Made by a program: the position numbers and the translations under genes. The notes beneath the pieces were generated by a model. That model worked only from the letters and a program-made list of their open reading frames with translations. It was not told the DNA's origin and made no database searches. From the NCBI GenBank assembly GCA_964574815.1, contig CAZNPL010000035.1, positions 9,117 through 73,116 on the forward strand: a stretch of DNA of 64,000 bases, in the 5' to 3' direction. Positions 8,341-17,209 of the stretch are shown in pieces (positions within the stretch are counted from its first letter, which is position 1; every line of letters begins with the position of its first letter). This DNA is from CAZNPL01 sp964574815 (GTDB lineage Bacteria; Planctomycetota; Phycisphaerae; UBA1845).

Positions 8341-9114
8341 ATGGCCAATACATCGCAAGAGGACACGTCGCCGCAGGTCTTCGTTATAATTGGCGCTTCG
8401 AGCGGCATCGGCTCTTGTCTCGCTCGTCGACTGGCCGGTTCCGGCGCCCGCCTCCTTCTTGCCGGACGCGACCAGTCCAAGATCGAGCCGCTGGCGAGCG
8501 AGCTGTCGGCGAAGCCTTTCGAGCTTGATGCCACCAGCTTCGAGGACGTCCAACGCTGCTTGAAGGAAGCCGCTGAATGGGGCGGCTCGGTCAACGGCGT
8601 CGTGAATTGTGCCGGCTCGTTACTGCTCAAGCCGGCCCACTTGACCACGGTCAAGGAGCTGGATGACGTGCTCGCAAAGAACCTGTATACGGCCTTTGCG
8701 ACGGTACGCGCGGCCGCCGGCGTGATGCGCAAGACAGGCGGCTCCGTCGTGCTGATGAGCTCGGCCGCGGCGCGCATCGGGCTGGCCAATCACGAGGCGA
8801 TCGCCGCGGCCAAGGCGGGCGTCATCGGACTGGCACTGTCCGCGGCGGCCACCTACGCGGCACAAGGGATTCGCGTCAACGTCGTCGCGCCGGGATTGGT
8901 CGATACACCGATGTCAGAGCGGATTACGTCCAACGACGCCTCGCTGCGCGCTTCCCTCGCCATGCATCCCATGGGTCGGATCGGAACGCCGGACGAAGTC
9001 GCGGCCACGATCGAATGGCTGATGCGGCCGGAAAGCTCCTGGATGACCGGCCAGGTCATCGGCGTGGACGGCGGGCTGGCAACGTTGAAGTCCCTAAGAG
9101 CAAGCCGTGGCTGA
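8341..9114 (+). CDS. SDR family oxidoreductase with Ile in place of catalytic Tyr
   Basis: 257 residues, classical SDR length. The ATG at 8341 is preferred over 8332 because GGGAGG directly abuts the earlier ATG but sits about 8 bases before this one. The NAD(P)-binding motif is GASSGIG, the NAG motif is present as NCAGS, and PGLVDTPM marks the usual loop after the active site. The active-site strand reads VVLMSSAAARIGLANHEAI then AAAKAG: the Lys is kept but the position four before it, normally Tyr, is Ile. This argues for an altered or lost dehydrogenase activity. Similar NHEAIAAAKAG strings occur, as far as I remember, in SDRs of photolyase-linked clusters. The GTG start of the next gene overlaps its stop by 8 bases. 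Confidence 0.88.
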   Translation: MANTSQEDTSPQVFVIIGASSGIGSCLARRLAGSGARLLLAGRDQSKIEPLASELSAKPFELDATSFEDVQRCLKEAAEWGGSVNGVVNCAGSLLLKPAHLTTVKELDDVLAKNLYTAFATVRAAAGVMRKTGGSVVLMSSAAARIGLANHEAIAAAKAGVIGLALSAAATYAAQGIRVNVVAPGLVDTPMSERITSNDASLRASLAMHPMGRIGTPDEVAATIEWLMRPESSWMTGQVIGVDGGLATLKSLRASRG

Positions 9115-9592
9115 CATCCGTCTTCAAACCCCGGTTCCCCGCTGGGCAAGAGCCGCTTTGATTGCAGCGGCCGTCTACAACATCCTTTGGGGCGGTTGGG
9201 TCGTTCTGTTCCCTGAAACGGCGTTCCGGCTGGCCGGCATGGACCCGCCCCGCTACTCCGAGATCTGGCAGTGCGTCGGAATGATCGTCGGGGTCTACGG
9301 CGTGGGCTACGCGATCGCATCGAGAGACCCGTTCCGCCATTGGCCCATCGTGCTGGTCGGCCTGCTTGGCAAAGTGTTCGGGCCGATCGGATTCGTGGAC
9401 GCAGCCCTGAGCGGAGCACTGCCCTGGACGGTCGGCTGGACGATCCTCACGAACGATTTAATCTGGTGGGTCCCGTTCGGGGCGGTGCTTTACCGCGCCT
9501 GGTGCATTGGCCGAGCACGTGGTGCTGTGCCCGAACACCGATTCACGACGGATGAGCCTTCGAAGGCACGTCCGCAAGACCGACCCGGTTAA
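9107..9592 (+). CDS. Small four-helix membrane protein, unknown function
   Basis: 161 residues with a GTG start at 9107 overlapping the SDR stop codon (GTGGCTGA), so the two are translationally coupled. Four hydrophobic segments are visible (about residues 15-35, 50-68, 78-95 and 108-130): ALIAAAVYNILWGGWVVLF, IWQCVGMIVGVYGVGYAIA, WPIVLVGLLGKVFGPIG and WTILTNDLIWWVPFGAVLY. The C-terminal 30 residues are polar and cytoplasmic-looking. Small multi-span proteins of this kind accompany SDR/photolyase genes in other bacteria. No catalytic motif is seen and I assign no function. Confidence 0.75.
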   Translation: MADIRLQTPVPRWARAALIAAAVYNILWGGWVVLFPETAFRLAGMDPPRYSEIWQCVGMIVGVYGVGYAIASRDPFRHWPIVLVGLLGKVFGPIGFVDAALSGALPWTVGWTILTNDLIWWVPFGAVLYRAWCIGRARGAVPEHRFTTDEPSKARPQDRPG

Positions 9593-9626
9593 GGCGTGAT
9601 GCCAACGGCGGCCACGGAGGTGTGCC

Positions 9627-10001
9627 ATGCTTTTCGGCGACGAAGAGATCTCGCTCGCTCGGCAGATGCGGGAGGCCGGTCTGCCATGGGAGCCCGGCGT
9701 CGGCCACTATGTTTTCGATGAGGCAGGCCTCATTGAGATCGCGTCGCCATTCCAGGATCGAGTCTACTTCATCCTTGATATCAAGCATTTCCTGCGGCGG
9801 GCGGAAACTGTCGAGGCCCTGAAAGCCGGGATGTTCTGGCTGCCGCAGTGGCATCAGGCTCGAAAGACCGCCCGGGAGCTCGGAATAGCGGATGCTATGC
9901 TCTTGCAGCACCTCGCAGACAGCGGAGCGCTTGAAACGAACGCAGAGTTGAGCACGCTTTACCGCCTTATTATTCAGGCGTTGCAGGAGAAAGGCGTATG
10001 A
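9627..10001 (+). CDS. Conserved-looking hypothetical protein (124 aa)
   Basis: Starts with ATG behind a CGGAGG site, 34 bases after the membrane protein, so it is the third gene of a rightward run with the SDR. The protein is soluble and mixed alpha/beta: a short GDEEISLARQMREAGLPW start, a VGHYVFDEAGLIEIASPFQDRVYFILD core and a helical C-terminal half. I do not recognise the family. Good ribosome site and normal composition support a real gene. Confidence 0.65.
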   Translation: MLFGDEEISLARQMREAGLPWEPGVGHYVFDEAGLIEIASPFQDRVYFILDIKHFLRRAETVEALKAGMFWLPQWHQARKTARELGIADAMLLQHLADSGALETNAELSTLYRLIIQALQEKGV

Positions 10002-10024
10002 TGGCGATCTGCACCGCCCCTTAT

Positions 10025-11065
10025 TCACGTGGCGTTGGGCGTTACGCCCATCGCGTTCATGATCCTCTCAGCAGCGGCCAGGCCGCTCAAGAATGCCCCC
10101 TCGATCCGAGCGCCTTGGCACCAGTCCCCGCAAACGGCGACACCGGTTGCCTCGTCCCATAGACATCCAACCGTCAGTGGCTCGGGAGGCAAGGCGTATC
10201 GCCAGCGGTGCGCGGCCAAGTACTTCGACCTTGGCGTCTTGGACCCGGCGCTTCGCCGCAACGCCTCGGTCAACTCATCACACACGGTCTCCGCCGAATC
10301 CTCGATGTGTTCCGATGACCACTCTGGCGAAGCATGGAGAATCCAACAATCGTGCCCGGCCCGGCCCGGCTTGGAGCTGTTGCGAGCGATCCATGACAGC
10401 GGCGAGTTGTGCACAAAGGCGCCGTCGAAGGGAACATCGAAACGCGTTTCGAAGGCGACCATCACGGCCCAGCACGGCGTTAGAGGACACGCCCGCGCCC
10501 GCTCAGCGAGCTGCGACGAACCGGCGAGCAGGTCAGCAGCCTGGGCGGCCGGCAGTGCGACGATCAATACTTCGAAACTGCCAAGTTCCTGGTTTGCACT
10601 GTCATAAAGCAGCCACACCCCGCCACGACGCGTCACCGACGCGACAAGAGTCTGAGTGGTGACGGCTAACGAGCCCGCCATGTGTTTGGCAATCGCGCTC
10701 ATCCCGGGTACGCCGACGTACCGGGATTGCGGCTCGGTGGGTCCAACTCGCCCGTTTTCCAACGTGACGATTCGCCCGGCCCATTCTCTAACGACGCCCG
10801 CGCCCATCCAGGCCGCAACACGGCGGTGGAAACGCGGGTCGCGGACCGTGAAGTATTGCGCGCCGTGATCGAAATGCAGGTCGCGTTCGCGTCGAACCGA
10901 AGTGCGCCCGCCTACGCCGCGGGCTTTGTCAAAGACACGCACATGAAGGCCGCGATCGGCCAGCGCACTCGCGGCCGAGAGCCCACTGATACCGGCCCCC
11001 ACGATACCGACGGAGCCTTTTCCCGAATCGCCAAGTTCAAAAGCGTTATCTCGCGATGGGTCCAT
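10025..11065 (-). CDS. FAD-dependent oxidoreductase, renalase-like (COG3380 type)
   Basis: 346 residues. The FAD-binding Rossmann motif is VGIVGAGISGLSAASALADRG (residues about 18-38), followed by DKARGVGGRTSVRR, and the DHGAQYFTVRDP block typical of the small renalase-like amine oxidases. The C terminus has VAVCGDWCQGARIEGAFLSGLAAAERI, the standard second FAD contact with the GDW and GAFLSG motifs. Such proteins bind FAD and oxidise reduced nicotinamide isomers or unknown small substrates. It is the last gene of a leftward run (DCC protein, phosphatase, this gene) with a 28-base gap to the phosphatase. Substrate not predictable from sequence. Confidence 0.88.
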   Translation of the reverse strand: MDPSRDNAFELGDSGKGSVGIVGAGISGLSAASALADRGLHVRVFDKARGVGGRTSVRRERDLHFDHGAQYFTVRDPRFHRRVAAWMGAGVVREWAGRIVTLENGRVGPTEPQSRYVGVPGMSAIAKHMAGSLAVTTQTLVASVTRRGGVWLLYDSANQELGSFEVLIVALPAAQAADLLAGSSQLAERARACPLTPCWAVMVAFETRFDVPFDGAFVHNSPLSWIARNSSKPGRAGHDCWILHASPEWSSEHIEDSAETVCDELTEALRRSAGSKTPRSKYLAAHRWRYALPPEPLTVGCLWDEATGVAVCGDWCQGARIEGAFLSGLAAAERIMNAMGVTPNAT

Positions 11066-11093
11066 GCGTCAATTCAGAGGCACTGCAAAGGTA

Positions 11094-12008
11094 TCAGGAC
11101 GGGGCCACAGCAGGAGCGTGGACCACGTCGTCTCCATGCCCGCGATGGAAGAGCCGATTCTTGAGCGCGGTCCAGAACGCGGAACTCTCCAGGTTGTCAA
11201 CGAACTCGACCAGCAGCACGCTGATGTCGTCGTGGTCCAGCGGCACGCCGCTCGTATGTGCCCGCAACGCATCCACGAGCTTCTCAACCAGTTCCTCGGG
11301 CGTACAATCCCGCGTCCGCTCCAAGACATCGGAAAGCCGATCCCGGCCGAAAAGCTCTTCTGCCTCGTTCGGTGTTTCGAGGACACCGTCTGTGAACATG
11401 AGCAAGCGGTCTCCGACCGCGACGCGACGTACCCGGTGCGTGTAACGCGCCTTTCGCTCGATCGCCAGCGGAATGTCGAAGAGTCCGTCCCGCTGAACGG
11501 GATCCAACTGGAACCAACGACCGGTTGATGACTCGTAGTACCACGCTGGTTCGTGGCCGGCGTAACTGATCGACAGGCGCCGAAGTGGCGGAAAGTAAGT
11601 GAACACACCTGCCGTCGTAAAGGTGTCATTGCCAAGTGCGGACAGACGCAGATTCAGCCGCCGCAGAACCTTTCGTTCGTCCATGCGATTGACCGAGCGC
11701 CGGAGCAGTTCGTACATGGACTGGCTGACGGCCGCCACTCTCTCTCCGTGACCGGTCACATCGGCCAGGCACGCCCGGGAGATAAGACCGGATCCGCATA
11801 CGGAAAGATAATGCACGTCGCCGCCCCGGGCACCTTGACACGGTTGCGAAAACAGAGCACCGCGCATGCCGGGGAGCTCGACGGGGCCGAAGAAGTTCCG
11901 ATTGCCTCCCCAGACCTCGTTGCAGACGAGCCCCACGGACGGTTCCGTGCTTCGAGGATCCGCGTCGCCGGGAACGGCATCTGTGTTCTGTTGATCAGTT
12001 TTGATCAT
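11094..12008 (-). CDS. PP2C-type serine phosphatase (SpoIIE/RsbU family)
   Basis: 304 residues. Metal-binding motifs of the SpoIIE family are complete: ARGGDVHYL, LADVTGHGERVA, GHEPAWYY, LLMFTDGVLE and DDISVLLVEF. No transmembrane or sensor domain precedes the phosphatase; the first 40 residues look unstructured. Family members dephosphorylate anti-sigma-factor antagonists in partner-switch circuits. Its start overlaps the stop of the DCC gene by four bases (ATGA), which points to translational coupling with a thiol-redox protein. No anti-sigma kinase or STAS protein is in the window, so the target is unknown. Confidence 0.88.
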   Translation of the reverse strand: MIKTDQQNTDAVPGDADPRSTEPSVGLVCNEVWGGNRNFFGPVELPGMRGALFSQPCQGARGGDVHYLSVCGSGLISRACLADVTGHGERVAAVSQSMYELLRRSVNRMDERKVLRRLNLRLSALGNDTFTTAGVFTYFPPLRRLSISYAGHEPAWYYESSTGRWFQLDPVQRDGLFDIPLAIERKARYTHRVRRVAVGDRLLMFTDGVLETPNEAEELFGRDRLSDVLERTRDCTPEELVEKLVDALRAHTSGVPLDHDDISVLLVEFVDNLESSAFWTALKNRLFHRGHGDDVVHAPAVAPS

Positions 12009-12520
12009 TCCGACCGCCTCGCTTCATGGCGTACTTGACTGTGTGCCTCGCGGGCTGCACAGACTTCCGTACACCTGGATCCCTGCCCGGTCATCCTCAG
12101 TCGGTTACGGGCGAACCAGTCATACGCACGATCGAAAAGTTGCCGGAGGATCGGCCAATCCGTGGGGGCGGTCAACCACCCCCACCCGACGGCGCTGTAT
12201 GCGCGGCGAAAGACCTCCATGCCGCGTACGACCTCGCCTGAAGGCAGGATGCCGTGGATTTCGCCCATGACGTCCCGGTAGGTCAGACCGTACCGACTCG
12301 GATCGAATCCGGGAGCCGTAATGTCCTCCATGGCGATCCGATTTCGCCCGCGGTCGAGCCGACGCCAAAGAGCAGCCTCACGGCGGCAAAGGGGGCACTC
12401 CTCGTCTACCAGGATCGTGATCCGCCACGCGACAGAATTGCCGCGCCGAGGAGTTGTGGGTGTGTCCCGAGAAGCTCCTGCTCTCGAAGACTGTGGTGTA
12501 GTCGTCGCTCTCATCATCAT
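12005..12520 (-). CDS. DCC family (DUF393) thiol-disulfide oxidoreductase-like protein
   Basis: About 171 residues from the ATG at 12520, which has GGAG five bases upstream. The family signature is seen as ILVDEECPLCRREA, with the CxxC pair (CPLC) in a thioredoxin-like first strand-loop; the family is named for its DxxCxxC motif. The domain continues through GLTYRDVMGEIHGI and the C-terminal helical part (YDWFARNRLRMTG). DCC proteins are small putative disulfide oxidoreductases. It is the first gene of the leftward run with the phosphatase and FAD oxidoreductase and diverges from the multihaem cytochrome gene. The N-terminal 30 residues are low in structure, so a later start is possible. Confidence 0.85.
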   Translation of the reverse strand: MMMRATTTPQSSRAGASRDTPTTPRRGNSVAWRITILVDEECPLCRREAALWRRLDRGRNRIAMEDITAPGFDPSRYGLTYRDVMGEIHGILPSGEVVRGMEVFRRAYSAVGWGWLTAPTDWPILRQLFDRAYDWFARNRLRMTGQGSRCTEVCAAREAHSQVRHEARRSE

Positions 12521-12664
12521 GACCACTCCGCTCCCTCACTCCTTCATTCGCCCGCCCGAGCGGCACGGATTCATCGCGCCTGATGCGGACGCAGGCCGAT
12601 AAACGACCGCTTCGGCGGCGGCTCCGGGGCGCTTGGGAAAACCGCCCATCCCGGCGCGAGCATC

Positions 12665-12693
12665 ACGACAAAAGGCCGCACTTTCGCTATACT
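12665..12693 (+). promoter_or_regulatory. Sigma70-like promoter before the NHL/multihaem cytochrome gene
   Basis: ACGACA (12665-12670), 17-base spacer, TATACT (12688-12693). The minus-10 element is one base from consensus; the minus-35 matches four of six. It lies 34 bases before the preferred GTG start and argues against the longer frame that begins at 12583. Confidence 0.45.
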
Positions 12694-12726
12694 GGTCTGT
12701 TCCAAGGGGGGTCAAGAGCACGAGGG

Positions 12727-15700
12727 GTGTTCGAGCGGCCGGACGGGCACCCGCTCGTCAGGTGGTTCGTTATGGTTCCTGTCGCGGCGGTGCTGATCGG
12801 CCTGATAGCCGTTGGACAGACGAAAACGTTGCCGCACCTCGGCACACTGTCGGAGCAGCTTCGCGCCCCGGCTCACGTCGCCGTGGCTTTGGACAATTCC
12901 GTTCTCGTGTCCGATCCGCTCAGCGGGCACGTCGCCCGTTTTGATGACTCCGGCGCCCTGTTGGGCACATGGCCCGTGCCGAAGGGGCCGATCGGCGTCG
13001 CTGTCCACCCTGACGGTCGCATTTTCGTCTCGCTTCGCGACGAGGCGGCCGTCGCAATTTACAATGAGCAATTCGAATTGTTGCAGTACCTCGGAGGAAA
13101 CGACCCGCAAATTGCGTTTGCCGGGCCCACGACAATCGACATTGCTGCCGATACGGGGCGGATCTACGTAGTCGATTCCGAGGCGGACAGAGTCTACGGG
13201 TTTGAGAGCGGGGGCGATCTCGTCCTCACGCTCGGGAGCCGTGGCAGTGACGCCGGCGAGCTCCTTTATCCGAGCGCGGTCGCCGTGGACGAAGAGCGCG
13301 GGCGGCTCGTCGTCGCAGACCATGACAACTTTCGGATTCAGGTGTTTACCACATCCGGTTTGTTCCTCGGGCAGTTCGGCCATCGGTTGACTTCTGCGAA
13401 TGGTCGCACGGAAGGCTGGATCGCGCGCCCCCTGGGACTTGACGTCGACAGTGCCGGGAACATCTATCTCAGCGATGCGCTGATGAGCACGGTGCGGGTC
13501 TTCGACCCGCACGGGCGCGAGATCGGAAGGATCGCCGGGTACGGTTTCGGACTTGGGGATGTCCGCGTCCCGTGCGGGGTGACCGTCAGCCATTCAAACG
13601 CACGCCTGTACGTTGCGAGCATCAACAGCTCGAGCGTGGAGATCTTCAGCCTGACCGGCGATCTCAGACCGCCTTCCGTGAGATTCCGGAAACGATTCTC
13701 GCGCTGGGATTCATTCAGCGGAACCGACAGTCCTCTTTGGGCATCGATGCGGGGGGCTGCATCCAGTTGGGACGGCCCGCACGTTGTCGAGGACAGGCCG
13801 GACCTGTGTGCGCCGTGTCACGGGTTCATCGGTCAGCCCGGAGGACACGCCGGAACCGTCGAGGGCCAGAGCGTCTTGTGCATGTCGTGCCACAACAGCG
13901 CCGGACGGGCATTGCGGATGCCGATTCATGAGCGCGACGCCGCTGACCCGTTCGCGACCGACCCGGTGGCGCCGGACGGTCGAGGCCGCTCGCATGCGTG
14001 GGGCGTCGCCGCCGTGAATTCTACTGCGCATGCGATAGGACCGAGGGCGGGCGGGGCGATGTCTTCTTACCTCGGGCCGGAGGGACTGATCAAATGTTCC
14101 ACCTGCCACGATCAGCACAACCTGGAAAAGGGACCTTCGTATGTACGGGTCAGCAACGAAGGCGACGCCATGTGCAAAGAGTGCCATGAACCGCTCGATC
14201 GAGGCGTCGGCGAGGGTGGCTCGCATCCAGTCGGGTCTTGCTACCCGGGCGGTGAAGACGAATACCCTGGCGAGGCGTCGCTGGCGGGTCTCGAGATCAA
14301 GAACGGGATGATCGAATGCCTGACTTGTCACGCGGTTCACAACGCGGACTCCGGCGGCGTTTGCAGAGGTGAAGGCGACGGCATGCTGCTGCGTGCCCCG
14401 AACGATGAGTCACTCTGCCGGGCGTGCCACACACGACATATGAACCACGATGCGGCCGGTGATTGGCAGCCGACGTGCTTCGATTGCCACGCGACTCACG
14501 AGCCACCTAACGAAAACGCCGCGCTCATTTCGCGGACGGTGGACGGCGTGCCCATGACATTTGCGCAGAGTGCTCAAGCCTGTAACGAGAAATGGGATCT
14601 CCTTCATGCCCTTTGTGATCCGCCGACTTACGATGGCATCTGCGAGGTATGTCACACGGACACCGACTATCATCGCAACGAGTCATCGGGCGATCACGAG
14701 CACCATGCCGATGTGCGATGCACTGTGTGTCACCCTCACAGCAACGGGTTTCTGACCACGTACGACGTGTGCGCCGACTGCCACGGGGAGCCGCCGGACG
14801 GTTCGGCTTTTCCCAACCTGGCCGGCGCACACGCAGTGCATCAGAGCGGGGTGAACGGCCCGGGAATCCGCGACTGCTCGACATGCCATCCTTCGGCGCA
14901 CGCGGCCACCCATATGGACGGCGTGCCCAGCTTTACCAGCGGAGTGGATGCGAACATCGATGGCAACATCGACTTGGCCGAGACCGACGTGTGCGATGCG
15001 TGTCACAGCCCGGCGGGACCGTTCGACGGCGTCAACGACCCGGTGATCGGCGCCAAGGCCAACTGGGAAGCCGGCGTTTACGATGGCAAAATACTCAAGC
15101 CCGACAAGATCGACTGGTGCCTGGGCTGCCACGACGGCCAGCCTGCGATCGTCAACGATATCAGCGCGCCGCTGATAGCCGGCGATAACCGGACCTGGGG
15201 GTATAATGTCACGGGTCATGGCCCTAACCATGTCCTATGCACAGAGTGCCACGATCCGACGCTTGCCCACACCGACGGTGTGGCCACAACGTTCAGCGAG
15301 CGGTTTCCCCTCTGTGAGGGCTGGTTGCCCAAACCACCCCAGGAGCGGGAGCTTGATCGGGAGGCCTACAACAACAGCTATCGTCTGCTGCGTGTGGATG
15401 GCGGAAGGGCGATCGAAGTCCCGCGGGACGACGAGCCGCATACGCCCGACCACTTCAGGCTGTGTTTCTCCTGCCACGATGAGATCCAGCTCATGGGCGT
15501 GCCGGCGAATTACTGGCTGTTTCCGCCCGTGCCCGACTATCTGCTGCTGCCGGAGGGCGTCGCGCAGACCAACTTCCGAAATGAATCCGAATGGGGCTTC
15601 CTTTGGTTGGGCGAGCCGACCAACACGCACTGGCACCACATCGCCGTGGAACCCGCGTTCTGGGACCTCGATCACGATGGGCTCACCATCGATTCACGGG

Positions 15701-16008
15701 CAACGTGCCCGACTTGCCACAACCCGCACGGCGCGCAGAAGGCCGACGGCAGCCCAACCGTCGCAATGACCGTGGGCGACCTGGCCATCGGACTGGGTGT
15801 TTATAACGACGGCACCACCGATCATGAGTACGGCTACATCGGCAGCGACGCTTACATGTGGCCCGATGGTGATCTTCACTGCTGGTCGTGCCACGCGGAC
15901 GTCGGACCGGGCCGGGACCCACCCAACACCGGTCTCCATGCGCGCTACTATCGCAAAGTGCTCGTGCTGCATGACGACGAGTGCCGGGAGTGCCATACCG
16001 ACTGGTGA
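12727..16008 (+). CDS. Exported NHL-repeat multihaem c-type cytochrome with 18 CxxCH motifs
   Basis: About 1093 residues from GTG 12727; ATG 12772 is an alternative. The N terminus is a signal or anchor segment (VRWFVMVPVAAVLIGLIAVGQ). An NHL-type beta-propeller follows over roughly 290 residues, with about six blades such as PSAVAVDEERGRLVVADHDN and PLGLDVDSAGNIYLSDALMS. From 13807 to 15996 there are 18 CxxCH haem sites: CAPCH, CMSCH, CSTCH, CKECH, CLTCH, CRACH, CFDCH, CEVCH, CTVCH, CADCH, CSTCH, CDACH, CLGCH, CTECH, CFSCH, CPTCH, CWSCH, CRECH. Extra His residues (TRHMNH, THE, AHAATH) could be distal ligands. The product should be a periplasmic or extracellular electron conduit. Substrate and partner are unknown; no porin or quinol oxidoreductase gene is nearby. 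The DCC gene diverges from it. Confidence 0.9.
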   Translation: MFERPDGHPLVRWFVMVPVAAVLIGLIAVGQTKTLPHLGTLSEQLRAPAHVAVALDNSVLVSDPLSGHVARFDDSGALLGTWPVPKGPIGVAVHPDGRIFVSLRDEAAVAIYNEQFELLQYLGGNDPQIAFAGPTTIDIAADTGRIYVVDSEADRVYGFESGGDLVLTLGSRGSDAGELLYPSAVAVDEERGRLVVADHDNFRIQVFTTSGLFLGQFGHRLTSANGRTEGWIARPLGLDVDSAGNIYLSDALMSTVRVFDPHGREIGRIAGYGFGLGDVRVPCGVTVSHSNARLYVASINSSSVEIFSLTGDLRPPSVRFRKRFSRWDSFSGTDSPLWASMRGAASSWDGPHVVEDRPDLCAPCHGFIGQPGGHAGTVEGQSVLCMSCHNSAGRALRMPIHERDAADPFATDPVAPDGRGRSHAWGVAAVNSTAHAIGPRAGGAMSSYLGPEGLIKCSTCHDQHNLEKGPSYVRVSNEGDAMCKECHEPLDRGVGEGGSHPVGSCYPGGEDEYPGEASLAGLEIKNGMIECLTCHAVHNADSGGVCRGEGDGMLLRAPNDESLCRACHTRHMNHDAAGDWQPTCFDCHATHEPPNENAALISRTVDGVPMTFAQSAQACNEKWDLLHALCDPPTYDGICEVCHTDTDYHRNESSGDHEHHADVRCTVCHPHSNGFLTTYDVCADCHGEPPDGSAFPNLAGAHAVHQSGVNGPGIRDCSTCHPSAHAATHMDGVPSFTSGVDANIDGNIDLAETDVCDACHSPAGPFDGVNDPVIGAKANWEAGVYDGKILKPDKIDWCLGCHDGQPAIVNDISAPLIAGDNRTWGYNVTGHGPNHVLCTECHDPTLAHTDGVATTFSERFPLCEGWLPKPPQERELDREAYNNSYRLLRVDGGRAIEVPRDDEPHTPDHFRLCFSCHDEIQLMGVPANYWLFPPVPDYLLLPEGVAQTNFRNESEWGFLWLGEPTNTHWHHIAVEPAFWDLDHDGLTIDSRATCPTCHNPHGAQKADGSPTVAMTVGDLAIGLGVYNDGTTDHEYGYIGSDAYMWPDGDLHCWSCHADVGPGRDPPNTGLHARYYRKVLVLHDDECRECHTDW

Positions 16009-16177
16009 GGTCTGCGCTGCGGGGGCATAAGCAGATCGCGCCGGGCCGATGGATCAGAATGAGCCGACGGGGCGTGAGAGACCTGCATGGCCACCTTAGG
16101 ACGCGCTCGCGTCGGCACTTGTTTTGGTGACAACCGCTCGGCCAACAGCGCATAGAGGAGACAACAGGACAGCGAAC

Positions 16178-16251
16178 TGGGCGGTGAGGGACTTGAACCC
16201 CCGACCTCCTGCGTGTAAAGCAGGCGCTCTAGCCGGCTGAGCTAACCGCCC
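16178..16251 (-). tRNA. tRNA-Val (anticodon TAC)
   Basis: Read on the minus strand: acceptor GGGCGGT pairs with ACCGCCC, discriminator A; D arm TAGCTCAGCCGGCTAGA; anticodon stem CCTGC/GCAGG with loop TTTACAC (anticodon TAC); T arm with GGTTCAAGT. CCA is not encoded. Confidence 0.96.
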
Positions 16252-16792
16252 GTGACCCGTGCGCCCGTCGGGTAAAACCACCGTAACGAGCGGCGAAAAC
16301 GGCGTCAAACTCGGGCGGATGCGACCCGTGCCGCAACCTCGCCGGTTGCACCGGCCCGTTTAGGGTGCACCGCGGAGCTTCTTGCGGAAATGGCCGGCCC
16401 GGATGCAGACAAGGTGGCAGAATCGCGTCGGCCCCGTCCCGTGGATGATGCCCAAGGGCTCGCTAGACGCGGGTTCCGCCGACGCCTCAGCCGGCGCTGA
16501 AGAAGACGTTCGGCCCCTGGCCGAGTTGCGGCTCGGCAGCAGGCGCTTACCATCTTAGCCGATCCAACGCGCCGTAATCGATGGTTCTCACCGGCTCGGT
16601 GGTGCCCCGCCCGCCCGCCCGGCAGCGGCAGTTGGCCGATCTAGGTGGTTTGCCAAGCTCGCAGAATTCGCTAGACTTAAGAGGTGCTCGCTTGGCTGGC
16701 GTCCGTGGCTAAGCGCGGCGCCGTGGTCGAAGTGCCGAATAACGTTCAGGTGACCAGCGGCGGCTCGTGGACCGCTTGGCTTGGGCGGGAAC
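16252..16792. other. Intergenic region between the two tRNA genes
   Basis: GC-rich, no supported gene on either strand, no further tRNA found. Promoters for the two divergent tRNA genes are expected at its two ends, but I could not single out a convincing pair. Confidence 0.5.
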
Positions 16793-16866
16793 GGCGGTGT
16801 ACCCAAGTGGACTAAGGGGACGGATTGCAAATCCGTTATTCGCGGGTTCGAATCCCGCCGCCGCCT
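16793..16866 (+). tRNA. tRNA-Cys (anticodon GCA)
   Basis: Acceptor GGCGGTG pairs with CGCCGCC (one G-T pair), discriminator T as usual for Cys. Anticodon stem ACGGA/TCCGT with loop TTGCAAA (GCA). T arm GCGGG TTCGAAT CCCGC. CCA is not encoded. Confidence 0.96.
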
Positions 16867-17209
16867 TTCTTTACAGATCGTCGTTTATCGCTCCCGTTTC
16901 CACCAACGAACAATCGCAGAGATCTCCCCGCCGCATTCCCCGTTGAGCCTGAATTCGTTAAGACTACGAATCGGACGTCACTTGACTGGACGCAATCCGC
17001 GCAAATGATTGATATATCAATGCCGGTCCGGCCGATTTTACTCGGACGCAGCCGGCTGGGCAGGCACGGCGAGGGTAGATAAAACCATCGTCGATTCGCC
17101 TCCTCGCAATCGCGAAGGGTCTTGTCTTGCGCCTTGGCTCGCGTTGCGTCCCGAGGGTCGGACTTACGCAGGCGAGGAGGCATCCACCCATCGAGAACGG
17201 GAGAGAAGT
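16867..17209. other. Leader and intergenic region before the collagen-like lipoprotein gene
   Basis: The lipoprotein frame is open upstream to 17009, but that extension lacks a ribosome site or protein-like features and is treated as leader. A GGGAGAG ribosome site ends the region. Nothing else is evident. Confidence 0.5.

Noticed and set aside
12583..12726. Longer start for the multihaem cytochrome
   Set aside because: The extension is Arg-rich and overlaps a promoter-like pair at 12665-12693; the signal segment follows the later start.
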